From Candidatus Cryptobacteroides avicola (lineage in GTDB: Bacteria; Bacteroidota; Bacteroidia; Bacteroidales; UBA932): a stretch of 42,257 nucleotides of DNA. A program made the position numbers and the translations under genes. Each line of letters starts with the position of its first letter. Position 1 is the stretch's first letter. Positions 15,759-24,383 of this stretch are shown piece by piece. The notes under the pieces are model-generated. The model saw nothing but the letters and a program-made list of their open reading frames with translations, made no database searches and was not told the DNA's origin. The stretch covers positions 1-42,257 of the forward strand of contig JADILV010000061.1 in assembly GCA_017695115.1 (NCBI GenBank), given 5' to 3'.

Positions 15759-16394
15759 ATGCAGTATGATTTGATATATCCCGAAGACCCTAACCAGATG
15801 TGGGAAGTTCCGTGTGTGATTGCCGCGTCATACTTTAATGCAGAGGAACTGATTGGATTTGGCATTGACCCAGCTGCATTTGAGGTTAACGATCCTTTTA
15901 TAGAGGACAATGAATTTGAAAAAATATTCAAATTATGGGAATCTCCTTTATATCTCAGAAAATTTTTTGCAGATCATATAGATTATTTTAAACAAGATTA
16001 TTGGGATGACATTACTGAAGATGAATTTGTAAATGATGTGGTAAGATCGCTGAATATAATAAAGAAAGAGCTTTTTCATTTATTTAGTAGCCACACATTA
16101 CATACTGTGGTAGAGCCTCTTGGACCTGAGGAAGAAAATGCGCGTCTATGTCAAAGTATTGGAGTGAAAATCAAGCGAGGATGGATTCACAGCAGGTTAG
16201 CCTTCCGATTTTATGCTATCGAAATTGAAGAAAAGAAATGCTATTTGATTACGGGTGCCGCGATAAAAATACATAAGGATATGTTAAAGGCACCAAATAC
16301 TAAGATAGAAAAGAACAAAATAAGGTATGCCTTAGAAGAACTAACCTCAAATGGAATAAATACGAAAGAATTGTTCATTGATTTTGTATTGTAA
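15759..16394 (+). CDS. Probable toxin of a toxin-antitoxin-chaperone trio
   Basis: A 211-residue protein without a signal peptide or membrane helix. The N-terminal half is acidic and unrecognised. The C-terminal part (about 145-205) reads RLAFRFYAIEIEEKKCYLIT, then GAAIKIHKDMLKAPNTKIEKNKIRYAL. This recalls the RelE/HigB fold, where a beta strand, an I.GA..K segment and a K.P..EI..A helix form the ribonuclease core. It comes first in a three-gene operon with an XRE protein (17-base gap) and a SecB-like protein (2-base gap), the order of HigB-HigA-SecB TAC systems. It is longer than usual HigB toxins (about 100-130 residues). The toxin role is inferred. Confidence 0.55.
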   Translation: MQYDLIYPEDPNQMWEVPCVIAASYFNAEELIGFGIDPAAFEVNDPFIEDNEFEKIFKLWESPLYLRKFFADHIDYFKQDYWDDITEDEFVNDVVRSLNIIKKELFHLFSSHTLHTVVEPLGPEEENARLCQSIGVKIKRGWIHSRLAFRFYAIEIEEKKCYLITGAAIKIHKDMLKAPNTKIEKNKIRYALEELTSNGINTKELFIDFVL

Positions 16395-16411
16395 ACTAAA
16401 GAGAAACAAAA

Positions 16412-16825
16412 ATGGAAGCGAATACTAAAAAAAGACGAATGAGGAAAGTGTCTTCATGGATGTCTGATGCTGCCAGATCAATTAACAATGAAGAGGGAAT
16501 ACTTGCAGGTAAAAGAATTGTTCTCAAGGTGCTCAGATACATGGAATCAAAGCACATGTCACAAAAAGACCTGGCTGAGAAACTTGGCGTTTCGCCACAA
16601 TACATCAACAAATTCCTGCACGGCCAGGAATGCGACATCAAGGTGTCCACAGCAATTAGATATGGGAATATCCTCGGTTTGAAACTTATAGAAATCCCGG
16701 ATAGTGCATATCACATACCTAATATTCAAACCGTGATGTATAAAATTAATATTGTTACGACATATAAACCACAATATTATACATATAATCATGTAGATAC
16801 ACAACCATTTAAACAAATTAATTAG
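16412..16825 (+). CDS. XRE-family antitoxin with C-terminal aromatic extension
   Basis: A 137-residue protein. An HTH_3-type domain spans about 33-93 (MSQKDLAEKLGVSPQYINKF, then STAIRYGNILGLKL). After it comes an extension of about 40 residues rich in Tyr and hydrophobic residues (SAYHIPNIQTVMYKINIV, then YKPQYYTYNHV). In known TAC systems the antitoxin carries exactly such a chaperone-addiction tail, which makes its folding depend on the SecB-like partner. Here a SecB-like gene follows by 2 bases. The HTH assignment is firm; the chaperone-addiction reading is inference from layout. Confidence 0.78.
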   Translation: MEANTKKRRMRKVSSWMSDAARSINNEEGILAGKRIVLKVLRYMESKHMSQKDLAEKLGVSPQYINKFLHGQECDIKVSTAIRYGNILGLKLIEIPDSAYHIPNIQTVMYKINIVTTYKPQYYTYNHVDTQPFKQIN

Positions 16826-16827
16826 TC

Positions 16828-17259
16828 ATGGTTAACATCAAATATACACTTCGTGGTGTTTCAGTGGAGCAGTTCGCAACACTTTTTGAACCATCGAGCG
16901 ACAAAATCGAACTAAATGTATTGATTCCAATCAAGACTAACTATAACGAGAGGACATTAGCAGTTGGTGCCAATATTCAGTATATAGAGAACGGTAAGCC
17001 ATTCTTGGCAGCAGAGGCCTTCTGCCACTATGAGATAGAAGAAAATTGCTGGAATGAACTCTCAGATGGATATACGAAAGACGTTGTTCTTCCAAAAGAT
17101 TTGATGGATTCTCTTGCAAGGATTGCAATAGGGACTATCAGAGGCGCAATATGTGTCAAAACTGAGAATACTCCATTTGCAAAGTATTTCTTGCCTATTA
17201 TTGAAATAGATCATTCCCATGAAGGAGAGGGATTTGTTATACCGAAGATGGTAGTGTAA
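16828..17259 (+). CDS. SecB-like chaperone of the TAC trio
   Basis: A 143-residue protein of about SecB length (SecB is about 155). It has several amphipathic beta strands (DKIELNVLIPIKTNYNE, LAVGANIQYIENGKPFLAAE), then a long helix and a conserved-looking segment (LPKDLMDSLARIAIGTIRGA, then FAKYFLPIIEID). These are reminiscent of the LFPYAREAISDLV...PVNFDALF end of SecB. As third gene after a toxin-like and an antitoxin gene it fits the stand-alone chaperone of a TAC system, which protects the antitoxin tail. Its stop codon lies inside a bidirectional terminator. Structure prediction would settle the SecB fold; homology by eye is modest. Confidence 0.6.
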   Translation: MVNIKYTLRGVSVEQFATLFEPSSDKIELNVLIPIKTNYNERTLAVGANIQYIENGKPFLAAEAFCHYEIEENCWNELSDGYTKDVVLPKDLMDSLARIAIGTIRGAICVKTENTPFAKYFLPIIEIDHSHEGEGFVIPKMVV

Positions 17260-17286
17260 ACTGAACTGTGTTCAGTTTACACTACC
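17250..17286. terminator. Bidirectional terminator between convergent operons
   Basis: A perfect 17-bp inverted repeat, GGTAGTGTAAACTGAAC (17250-17266) and its complement (17270-17286), has a 3-base loop. It contains the stop codon of the SecB-like gene and lies 12 bases from the end of the convergent DGQHR gene, so it can end transcription from both sides. Confidence 0.8.
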
Positions 17287-17298
17287 AGGCTAATTTAA

Positions 17299-18876
17299 TT
17301 ATTCATAGTATTTCGTAGTATCAAACGACGCTTTGACAGATTTCTTATCCATTTCCCATTTATCACCAACTTTTTCCATTACCAATGAAGCGCGAGAAGG
17401 GAAGCTCATGGCAAAACCGGTTTGATCCTCATTGTCAATATAAATCGTCAATCCGCTAGTGAAAGAGACCTTTAGAAAATATTTTTTTTCATTTTCTGTA
17501 TAACTTTCTATATTCAGATCTGAGAGTTCTTCATACTCATAATGATAGGCAAGACAATCCAAATCATCCATTATATTTACCCATAAAAATTCTTGAAGCT
17601 GTTCAGCTACATCATCAGGAGAAAATGGCAAATCAGTATTGCTTTGCATTTGTCTATCTGAAAAAATTGCAGACCTGAGTTCTTTATACATCTTCACTTC
17701 AGATCCTTTTCCACTGATACCAGAAAATGTGGATTGGCTCCCAAAAAGGGATTCAGCCTTTTTATCATCAATTTGTTTAAATTTTTTATATGCAAATAAC
17801 CTATATTCTTCTGAAATATAGACTTCATTTTTTTTATACTCTTTATATAAAGAGTCTATCACATTCTTGGGAGCTTCGTTTCTTATATCGGACATCAATC
17901 TAACGAAAGCACCAGTTCCAGTTGTCTTACAGATAATAGTCCCCTTTACATTGTTTTTATCCGGCCAATACTTTTTGAATGCATCTTTCACTGCAACAAA
18001 ATAGCTTAAAAGTTCGACTGCCATATATCTAACATTGCCATCTGAATTTCTATTATTATCATAAATTGACCATATCCCGTTTAAAGAAAATTGGCGAATA
18101 AGTGACTCAACAAAAGATGCCTGCGAAATATATCCACTACCAGTCCCTATCATTTTAATTTTTTGAAAATATGGCGATTCTTCATTCTCGTTTAATACTC
18201 TTGTTAAATTATGAGCAAGGAAGATATGATTCTGCTTCCACATATTCGGATCATCATTATAATGAGAACCGAAGATTTCATAATAAAGTGATTTATTGAC
18301 AGGTTTCTGCTTGAAATTAACGTTGACAAATACTTGCCCTTGTTCCCAAAGATCATAGTTAACAAGAAGAACACAATTAAACTTATATTCTTGTAAGTAT
18401 TTTACAATTGTCCTGTCATCATTGGTTAGAGAGGTAGAATCTAAAAGTCTTTCATATAAAGACTTCATAGCCATCATTCTATGTTGGCCATCAACTATGA
18501 AGATATTATCTTCTAATTTAATTTCACATGAGGAATCTGTTTGCTCTATAATAGTATTTCCGTCCTCCTCATTGACTGCTAATATGAGAGAGGTAGGGAA
18601 TAATGCTGTTATAGAATACTGCTTACTTTCAGATAGAATACATTGCCGAATAAATGATTCAATCTGATTCAAGCGTTTAATGTCTATTCGCCTCTGGTAA
18701 TAGTCAAAATTTTCTTTTACAATTTCAGAATAATCGTCATCAAAAGAGGTATTTCCTGGATTGGCTTTACATGTGAATAATACAATATCTTTCAAATCAA
18801 TAAATCGGATAAGTGCCTGAAGCACCATTTTTCCTGAATTACTATGATTATGTTGTATCAATGTATTTACTATCAT
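17299..18876 (-). CDS. DGQHR-domain (DndB-like) protein
   Basis: A 525-residue protein. The DGQHR motif is intact (FIVDGQHRMMAMKSL, D129-R133), followed by the usual second block VFVNVNFKQKPVNKSLYYEI. The N-terminal part (GKMVLQALIRFIDLKDIVLF) and middle fit the DGQHR/DndB family, whose best-known member represses and regulates DNA phosphorothioation genes. The last 100 residues (after about 420) form a separate beta-rich segment of unknown type. No dndCDE or other phosphorothioation genes are present here. The next gene upstream (a membrane coiled-coil protein) is 12 bases away and co-directional, so they form a pair. A defence or cargo role is likely; the exact role is unknown. Confidence 0.78.
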   Translation of the reverse strand: MIVNTLIQHNHSNSGKMVLQALIRFIDLKDIVLFTCKANPGNTSFDDDYSEIVKENFDYYQRRIDIKRLNQIESFIRQCILSESKQYSITALFPTSLILAVNEEDGNTIIEQTDSSCEIKLEDNIFIVDGQHRMMAMKSLYERLLDSTSLTNDDRTIVKYLQEYKFNCVLLVNYDLWEQGQVFVNVNFKQKPVNKSLYYEIFGSHYNDDPNMWKQNHIFLAHNLTRVLNENEESPYFQKIKMIGTGSGYISQASFVESLIRQFSLNGIWSIYDNNRNSDGNVRYMAVELLSYFVAVKDAFKKYWPDKNNVKGTIICKTTGTGAFVRLMSDIRNEAPKNVIDSLYKEYKKNEVYISEEYRLFAYKKFKQIDDKKAESLFGSQSTFSGISGKGSEVKMYKELRSAIFSDRQMQSNTDLPFSPDDVAEQLQEFLWVNIMDDLDCLAYHYEYEELSDLNIESYTENEKKYFLKVSFTSGLTIYIDNEDQTGFAMSFPSRASLVMEKVGDKWEMDKKSVKASFDTTKYYE

Positions 18877-18888
18877 ATTATTGTCTCT

Positions 18889-19599
18889 TTAGAATTCATT
18901 TGGTTCAGGTTTAACCTCTTCTGCTCCGATATCATCAGTGGATGGTTTCTGAATTTTATCTGATTGTTGATAATTTTTCTTTAAATCATCTTGAATAGAA
19001 TCTATTTGAATTCTCAAGTCATCAATATCAGACATCTTCTTATTTTCGAACTTATTTAATTTATCATCTATTCTTTTATTGAATTCTGGCCAAAGCTTTT
19101 CTGTTTTAAGTTCTGCAAATCTCTTATTAATAAGTTCTCTATTTGTATCGTTAAATTTATCCTTTGCAGCATCTTCTCCTATCTTTTTTGCTTTTTCCTC
19201 TATTGATTGAATTGTGCTGTATCCGAAAAAACCTACCATAGAAACAATAATGCCCATTATTATACTTCCAATTGTCAATAGATCTTGGGTGTTTGATTTT
19301 TGCTCTATAAAATATTGATACTTATCTTCTAATATTTTTTCATGTTTCTGTATCTCATTGAAAATACTATCCGCCAGAGCTCTGGACTCAGCAGAGATGA
19401 CCCCTAAAGAATCTGTACAAATAGTATGATTAAATGTGTAATGTATTGTTTCATTCTTTATTTTTAAACTATAAATTATCAATGCTGCGATAACTGCACT
19501 TGCACATACCAATACTAGAACCAGTTGAGCCCACTTTACAATTTTTGAAATTAGATCTCCATTAGAGGTATTAAGTTCAGAATTTCCTGATTTTTCCAT
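18889..19599 (-). CDS. Two-helix membrane protein with long coiled coil
   Basis: A 236-residue protein with a transmembrane helix at about 22-45 (AQLVLVLVCASAVIAALIIY), a short extracytoplasmic loop with possible helix, a second membrane helix at about 108-128 (LLTIGSIIMGIIVSMVGFFG) and a charged coiled coil to the C-terminus (about 132-220). It is the first gene of a pair with the DGQHR protein. No enzymatic motif is seen. The layout, a small membrane protein beside a nucleotide- or DNA-sensing partner, is common in phage-defence pairs, but this is inference. I do not recognise the family. Confidence 0.65.
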   Translation of the reverse strand: MEKSGNSELNTSNGDLISKIVKWAQLVLVLVCASAVIAALIIYSLKIKNETIHYTFNHTICTDSLGVISAESRALADSIFNEIQKHEKILEDKYQYFIEQKSNTQDLLTIGSIIMGIIVSMVGFFGYSTIQSIEEKAKKIGEDAAKDKFNDTNRELINKRFAELKTEKLWPEFNKRIDDKLNKFENKKMSDIDDLRIQIDSIQDDLKKNYQQSDKIQKPSTDDIGAEEVKPEPNEF

Positions 19600-19644
19600 A
19601 ATTTATTGTTTTTTGATGCCAAACTACATTATACCCACTAATTT

Positions 19645-19681
19645 ATATAGTAATATAGTAATATAGTAATATAGTAATATA
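19645..19681. repeat. Tandem 8-bp repeat (ATATAGTA, 4.6 copies)
   Basis: Four exact copies of ATATAGTA plus ATATA lie 46-82 bases upstream of the membrane-protein start, in its promoter region. Copy-number change would alter spacing there. Confidence 0.9.
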
Positions 19682-19825
19682 CAAATACAAAATTAATTTA
19701 AAAACATTCGGATTACAAACTATAGGCTATTTTGCACTATCAAAATCAGGAAATTAAATATAACACAGTTAATAGAATGTAAACATAGATGCATCAAAGT
19801 TTATCTTTAAACAACCATTGCCGAG

Positions 19826-21925
19826 CTACCCCTCCAGCCAATCCAGTTCCCGGATCCGTTTCTCAACAAGTTCGGCAATTTCTCGGCGGATTTTTCTGAA
19901 GTTGGCTTCTATGACATCATTGACAATACGTTTAGATTCATCTTCAATGTATGTTTCAAGGATCTTCTGCCGGTCTTTTGCACTCATTGAAGAAGCCATC
20001 TGACGGGCGGCGGCCTCCTTGTCTTTGCCCAACAGATGACCACTGCCCAAGGACTTTTCACAATGTTCAAGGATAATTCTGCTGCGCTCCCCGTCGTCAA
20101 GGCCGTCCACAGTGCGGGTCCCAAAGTCTGTCATCAGCGGCAACGGTTTCCAGTACCTCCGCTTCTCCTTCTGCCTCTTTTCGTCAATGACTATCTGCCC
20201 GCAGAAGAATTTCCTTTCTATCGGTGCCGAGAAGCTGTCCGCAACCTTGCCGAAGAAGTAGCCCTGGGACAATGTCTCAATCTTCGAGGCCGGCATGATG
20301 TCGAAAAGGCCGTATGATATGTTCAGGGATTCGGAGTCCACGCTTCTTGTCTGGCTCTGCTGTTCCCGGAACTCCTTTCCGAAAGACCGGCTCAGCTCCT
20401 CCGCTGTCCTGCCGTTGACCTGCCCGGAGAATATGTTTCCTACGGTGTTGAAAATCACATTCGCCTCCTTTTCGGTGTAATCCCGGATCAGCTGCGTCTT
20501 GTCCTGTGCACCAAGGACAATCGCCACCCTATTTTCTCGTGCGGTGGCAATCAGATTGTCAAGCCCCTTAAGGAAAATCGTAGGCAGTTCGTCCAGCAGT
20601 ACGCCGCAGCGTTGCTTCCCCTTGTGGTTGATAAGCTTGAACATCCGGGATGTCAGCAGCGCCAGACTTGTACCATATATGTTCTGCCGGTCGGGATCAT
20701 TCCCGACACACAGGATCTTGGGGGATTCCGGATTGTTGATGTCAAGGGAGAAATCATCCCCTGACAGCACCCAGTACAGGCTCGGGGACACGAACTTGTT
20801 CATCGGTATCTGGGCCGAGGCTATCTGGCCCTGCAGCTGTTCCTGAGCCCCTCCTTCAAGGGCGTTTACAAACGGCTTGATCTTCACCTCAAGCTGAGGC
20901 TCGGCTGACAGTATCCTGAATACTTTCTGATAGTCCTGCCCCATCAGCTCTATGACATGCGGGAATGTGCAGTATCTCCCGTCCTCGTATATCCGGAGGA
21001 ACCATATAAGCGCATCCAGATATACCTTTGCGGACATTGAGAAGAAGTCCTCCTTCTCGACAGCAGCCTTGTTTACATTGAGCATCACAAGGTCTGCGAT
21101 TTCCGTGGTATCTGCCGGATCGGTTATATATCTCGGATGGATAGGATTGCACCGGTTTGAATAGCGGGGATCCTTAAAGTTTATGACCACGAACTCCGGG
21201 AGCACAGGATACGATCCGTAGTTGGCAAGCATTTCGTTGTAAACCTTCTCCGTCAGGCTCGGATACTTGTAGTCATACACGAACATCGTATAATGCTTCT
21301 CTATCATCTGCTCTATGAACGGGCCATATACGGAATACGATTTCCCGGACCCGGGCGTGCCAAGCACAAGTGTAGCACGTGCAGGGGATACGACATTGAT
21401 CCATCCGTGCCTCATCCTCTTGTTGTACTGGTACAATGTCGGTATATTGATGGAATCTGCTGTCCTGATCAGCCTGTCGCACTGGACAAATGTCTCAAGG
21501 ATATCATTGTCCGCTTTCCTGAAGCCGCTGATTTTCCGCCCGGCCTGGGAAAATCCCCATGCAGACAGGGCATATCCGGCAAGAGATGTCACAATGTACC
21601 ATACCGGAGACTCTACAGGCAGGAACATTGCCGTAATCCCTACGGCCGAAAGCGATGAAATGACCGGCCAGCCCTTGTCCGTACCCCTGCCTGTGCGTAC
21701 GGCCATGCTCATCACAAGAAGCCCGGCAGATATGAGTTTGAGTTTTGCCCGTGATGCAAACCACCCGTCTGCAGACAGCCTGTGAAAGAATGACACTGCT
21801 ATGTCATGGCTCACACCGAGAGAATAGAACACGGGGAATGAAAAGTAGTATATGTTCACCAGCAGCATGCACAGGCTTGTGGTGCTGAGCATGAAATACA
21901 CTTTGTCATAGTCCTTACGTGCCAT
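19826..21925 (-). CDS. mobC: MobC-type coupling protein (VirD4/TraG-like ATPase)
   Basis: About 699 residues from the ATG at 21925, two bases after the relaxase stop; a GTG at 21961 would overlap the relaxase by 34 bases. The N-terminus has several membrane helices. The ATPase part has Walker A LVLGTPGSGKSYSVYGP and a Walker B region CGVLLDELPTIFLKGLDNLI, followed by the typical NRVAIVLGAQDKTQLI and NVIFNTVGN. It belongs to the TraG/VirD4 coupling proteins called MobC in Bacteroides mobilisable elements; these deliver the relaxase-DNA complex to a conjugation channel supplied by another element. It is the last gene of the mob operon. Confidence 0.88.
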   Translation of the reverse strand: MARKDYDKVYFMLSTTSLCMLLVNIYYFSFPVFYSLGVSHDIAVSFFHRLSADGWFASRAKLKLISAGLLVMSMAVRTGRGTDKGWPVISSLSAVGITAMFLPVESPVWYIVTSLAGYALSAWGFSQAGRKISGFRKADNDILETFVQCDRLIRTADSINIPTLYQYNKRMRHGWINVVSPARATLVLGTPGSGKSYSVYGPFIEQMIEKHYTMFVYDYKYPSLTEKVYNEMLANYGSYPVLPEFVVINFKDPRYSNRCNPIHPRYITDPADTTEIADLVMLNVNKAAVEKEDFFSMSAKVYLDALIWFLRIYEDGRYCTFPHVIELMGQDYQKVFRILSAEPQLEVKIKPFVNALEGGAQEQLQGQIASAQIPMNKFVSPSLYWVLSGDDFSLDINNPESPKILCVGNDPDRQNIYGTSLALLTSRMFKLINHKGKQRCGVLLDELPTIFLKGLDNLIATARENRVAIVLGAQDKTQLIRDYTEKEANVIFNTVGNIFSGQVNGRTAEELSRSFGKEFREQQSQTRSVDSESLNISYGLFDIMPASKIETLSQGYFFGKVADSFSAPIERKFFCGQIVIDEKRQKEKRRYWKPLPLMTDFGTRTVDGLDDGERSRIILEHCEKSLGSGHLLGKDKEAAARQMASSMSAKDRQKILETYIEDESKRIVNDVIEANFRKIRREIAELVEKRIRELDWLEG

Positions 21926-21927
21926 AT

Positions 21928-23097
21928 CTAATTTCTTGTCATACCGTGGCGGAGCATCCACTCTATCTCTTCCGTATCGATATCCTTCTCTTTTGACTGC
22001 CCGGCCTGGCCGTATCCCGCAGAAGGTCTTTTCCTTTTTATATGCACCCTTTTTATATTGGACTGTGCAACAGCCTTGTCCAGATTCCTGAATGACGAAA
22101 TCCCCGGTATGGAAAGTTCAGAGCCTTTGAATACTGATCTGGACAGAAGGTCGATAAATGTTGTACCGAATATCTCCCCTGCAGAGGTCCTGGACACATG
22201 CAGTATTATTCCCTGCCTGGCGAGCATCCTTTCAAGATGGGTAAGATCCCTGGCCTTTCCAGCCCCCCATGTGATAATCCCGGACACTCTGCCTTTCACT
22301 GCCCGTAGATTTTCCGTGCGCATCCGGCACCGGGCCATTCTGATGGCGAACTTGTCATATAGTCCGCTATCCAATGCATCAGTCCGTATAGTACCAGTGC
22401 AAGGGGTACCTTTCCTGTCAAGCCCCTGCAGCACGAATACAGGCCTGCCGTCGGAGGACTTTCGGCTTACAGCCGATATCCCGTGCATATTCAACAGCAC
22501 AATGAATTGCGCTTCGGTAGTGAACCTGTATTCCAGGCATTCGGTGAAAATATCCGTCATCTGGCGCGTAACGTCTCCGAGCGCCCGATTGAACCTTGCT
22601 GCAGGTTTCCCGGGTGCCGTATGTCCCTGTTTCATGCCCTGCCCCTTCCCTACCGTGAAACCGTATTTAATGCTGAGCCCGGCAAGGATTTCCTGGCATT
22701 TTCTCCTCTCGTATGTGTCCCTGATTTTTCTGCCGTCCGGCCTTGTCCGGATAGATATGCAGTGATAGTGTACCCTGCCTGTATCCTCGTGCCGGAACAC
22801 CGCCAACGGCTGCCCGGAATATCCGAGCCCGGCCATGATATCCGTGACAAGGCTGAATGCCGTGCCGTCATCCATGGCCTCGCCCTCGGACGGGTTGATC
22901 GACATATGGAACGAGACATTCCTGGAGCGGATGTTAAGCCTTTCATAGCGGGAGAAGACCTCCCGTATGGCTTCCTCGTCATCGCTCCCGATATTGGCTG
23001 TACCGATCACATGCGCCACACGCCCTTCCGTTTTCCTGATGTTGTAGTCCAGCACCCCCTTCATGGAGCATGAGGACTTATGTATCTTCACCACCAT
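21928..23097 (-). CDS. mobB: MobB-type relaxase
   Basis: A 389-residue relaxase. It starts MVVKIHKSSCSMKGVLDYN and carries the three-His metal site in FRHEDTGRVHYHCISIRT (pattern H-x6-H-x-H) preceded by NVSFHMSINPSE. This is the MobB/relaxase-mobilisation nuclease family of Bacteroides elements. It nicks the oriT strand and stays attached through a tyrosine. The C-terminal third (after about 240) is basic and less conserved. It lies between the MobA-SSB fusion (20-base gap) and MobC, giving the standard mobA-mobB-mobC order. The partner oriT is expected upstream of mobA. Confidence 0.9.
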   Translation of the reverse strand: MVVKIHKSSCSMKGVLDYNIRKTEGRVAHVIGTANIGSDDEEAIREVFSRYERLNIRSRNVSFHMSINPSEGEAMDDGTAFSLVTDIMAGLGYSGQPLAVFRHEDTGRVHYHCISIRTRPDGRKIRDTYERRKCQEILAGLSIKYGFTVGKGQGMKQGHTAPGKPAARFNRALGDVTRQMTDIFTECLEYRFTTEAQFIVLLNMHGISAVSRKSSDGRPVFVLQGLDRKGTPCTGTIRTDALDSGLYDKFAIRMARCRMRTENLRAVKGRVSGIITWGAGKARDLTHLERMLARQGIILHVSRTSAGEIFGTTFIDLLSRSVFKGSELSIPGISSFRNLDKAVAQSNIKRVHIKRKRPSAGYGQAGQSKEKDIDTEEIEWMLRHGMTRN

Positions 23098-23117
23098 GGC
23101 CGGCTGTCTGGCACTGA

Positions 23118-23861
23118 CTATTCTGCCCTGGCAGGAGATGAGAGCAGTTCTATCTCCCTGGCCCCTATGTTGACATTGACGAACGTCTTTCCGTCCCGGA
23201 TGTTCGTGCTTATGGAGAGACTGCCTCTCACAAACACCTTTGTCCCTTTCCTGATAAAGTCTCTCAATCCGTTCTTGACATACCGGACATCATAGTATGT
23301 CGTGGTCCTTTCCTCTCCGCGGATCTCGTTTACCGCCACAGTGAAAGTCACATACTCTCCGTTCCTGCCTGTTCTTGTCTCGCAGTCCGCAACAACATTC
23401 CCGATTATTTCTGCTGTCTGCATATCTGTAATACTGTTTTTATTTGAGTTATTGTACTGTTCGATTTCTTTTTCCATATCCTCCAATGCGGATACAAGCC
23501 TCCGTGTGTATGCCGCAAGCTTTTCCATGTAGAATATGGTCACCTTGTCAGAGATGACCGGTGAACCGTCTTTTCTTGTCATGCCCAATGACCTGCCGTA
23601 CCTGGCCACGACCTGGTTGTAGTTGACACCGATCCTCCTGATCTGGCCGGTCATGCCCTCCACCGCTGCCGCAAGCCCGCCTCCGGACCAGGCCTCCCTG
23701 CGCCGCACCGGCATGCGCCTCCTGAACACGGCATCCCTTACGTACTTGGAGACGGAAAGATAGTCCGCCTCCTTCATCCTCCCCCTCAGTTCATCCATCT
23801 CGGCCTCCGTCAGCCGGACCTGTATCTTATGTATCCTTGGTTCATCCGCGTAAGTGCCCAT
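23118..23861 (-). CDS. mobA: MobA-type ribbon-helix-helix protein fused to an SSB domain
   Basis: A 247-residue protein with two clear parts. Residues about 10-130 are MobA-like: KIQVRLTEAEMDELRGRMKE, then VSKYVRDAVFRRR (ribbon-helix-helix), then IRRIGVNYNQVVARYG and FYMEKLAAYTRRLVSAL. Residues 147-240 form an OB-fold single-stranded-DNA-binding protein: MQTAEIIGNVVADCETRTGR, FTVAVNE, TTYYDVRYV, FVRGSLSIS. The join is a polar linker (EQYNNSNKNSITD). M147 could also serve as an internal start giving a free SSB of 101 residues. MobA proteins help the relaxase bind oriT; an attached SSB would coat the strand being unwound. This fusion is unusual to my knowledge. Confidence 0.85.
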   Translation of the reverse strand: MGTYADEPRIHKIQVRLTEAEMDELRGRMKEADYLSVSKYVRDAVFRRRMPVRRREAWSGGGLAAAVEGMTGQIRRIGVNYNQVVARYGRSLGMTRKDGSPVISDKVTIFYMEKLAAYTRRLVSALEDMEKEIEQYNNSNKNSITDMQTAEIIGNVVADCETRTGRNGEYVTFTVAVNEIRGEERTTTYYDVRYVKNGLRDFIRKGTKVFVRGSLSISTNIRDGKTFVNVNIGAREIELLSSPARAE

Positions 23862-23882
23862 AATTCATCTGCCTCTCCTTGT

Positions 23883-24383
23883 CCGGTGCGACTACGGAGC
23901 GTAACCGGTGCACCAGGGAAACCGCCGTGCCGGCAAGGCCGTTGTAGTACAACGGCACATCTTGCTCTTACGAATGACGGTCAATCATTACATATGTTTA
24001 ATTTTCATCCTGTTGTCACAATATATTACAAGTATATATAAAATAATATGACAATGCAAGCCCCTGAGAACTCTTTCTGAACCATGAATATCACGGGGAT
24101 ACCCCAGGCGCGGAAGGAATTCCCTGACGCCCCCTGAGTTAAGGCGGCGTCAGGGAATTCCAGGGGAGGCACGGAGGGAGTGCGGGCCGGTGACGGGCCT
24201 CATCCCCGGGATGAGTGGCGGCGGCCCAGGCCTCCAAGGCTCGAGGAGGGCGTGCCTCCCGAGGGTCTCGACGGGCGGGCAGGGGGCATGCATGCCTGTC
24301 TTACAGGTCTTCTTGAATTTTCAAATTCAACTTGTCTGCATAGGTCATGGCAATGCAGTCGAATATTTATATTCAAGTCCATG
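23883..24383. other. oriT: Candidate origin of transfer (palindrome-rich spacer)
   Basis: This non-coding region between mobA and the second RepL-like gene holds several inverted repeats. The longest is perfect: GGAATTCCCTGACGCC (24116-24131) with its complement at 24146-24161, 14-base loop. Others are GCCGTTGTA-G-TACAACGGC (23938-23956), CTCATCCC-C-GGGATGAG (24199-24215), GGCATGCATGCC (24285-24296) and TTGAATTT-TC-AAATTCAA (24313-24330). CCCCTGAG occurs at both 24061 and 24131. The place upstream of mobA is where oriT lies in Bacteroides mobilisable elements; the nic site cannot be located by eye. Confidence 0.55.
24019..24059 (-). promoter_or_regulatory. Predicted mob operon promoter with operator half-site
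   Basis: On the minus strand, TTG (24059-24057), 20 bases, then TATACTTG (24036-24029), one mismatch from consensus. TGTAATATATTG (24030-24019) follows directly and matches the half-site of the repL operator. The leader to mobA is about 160 bases. Confidence 0.5.

Noticed and set aside
19645..19681. CRISPR-like array
   Set aside because: The repeats are 8 bp, directly adjacent and without spacers; a simple tandem repeat.
22058..22765. Plus-strand open frame of 235 residues opposite mobB
   Set aside because: Antisense to a well-supported relaxase gene.
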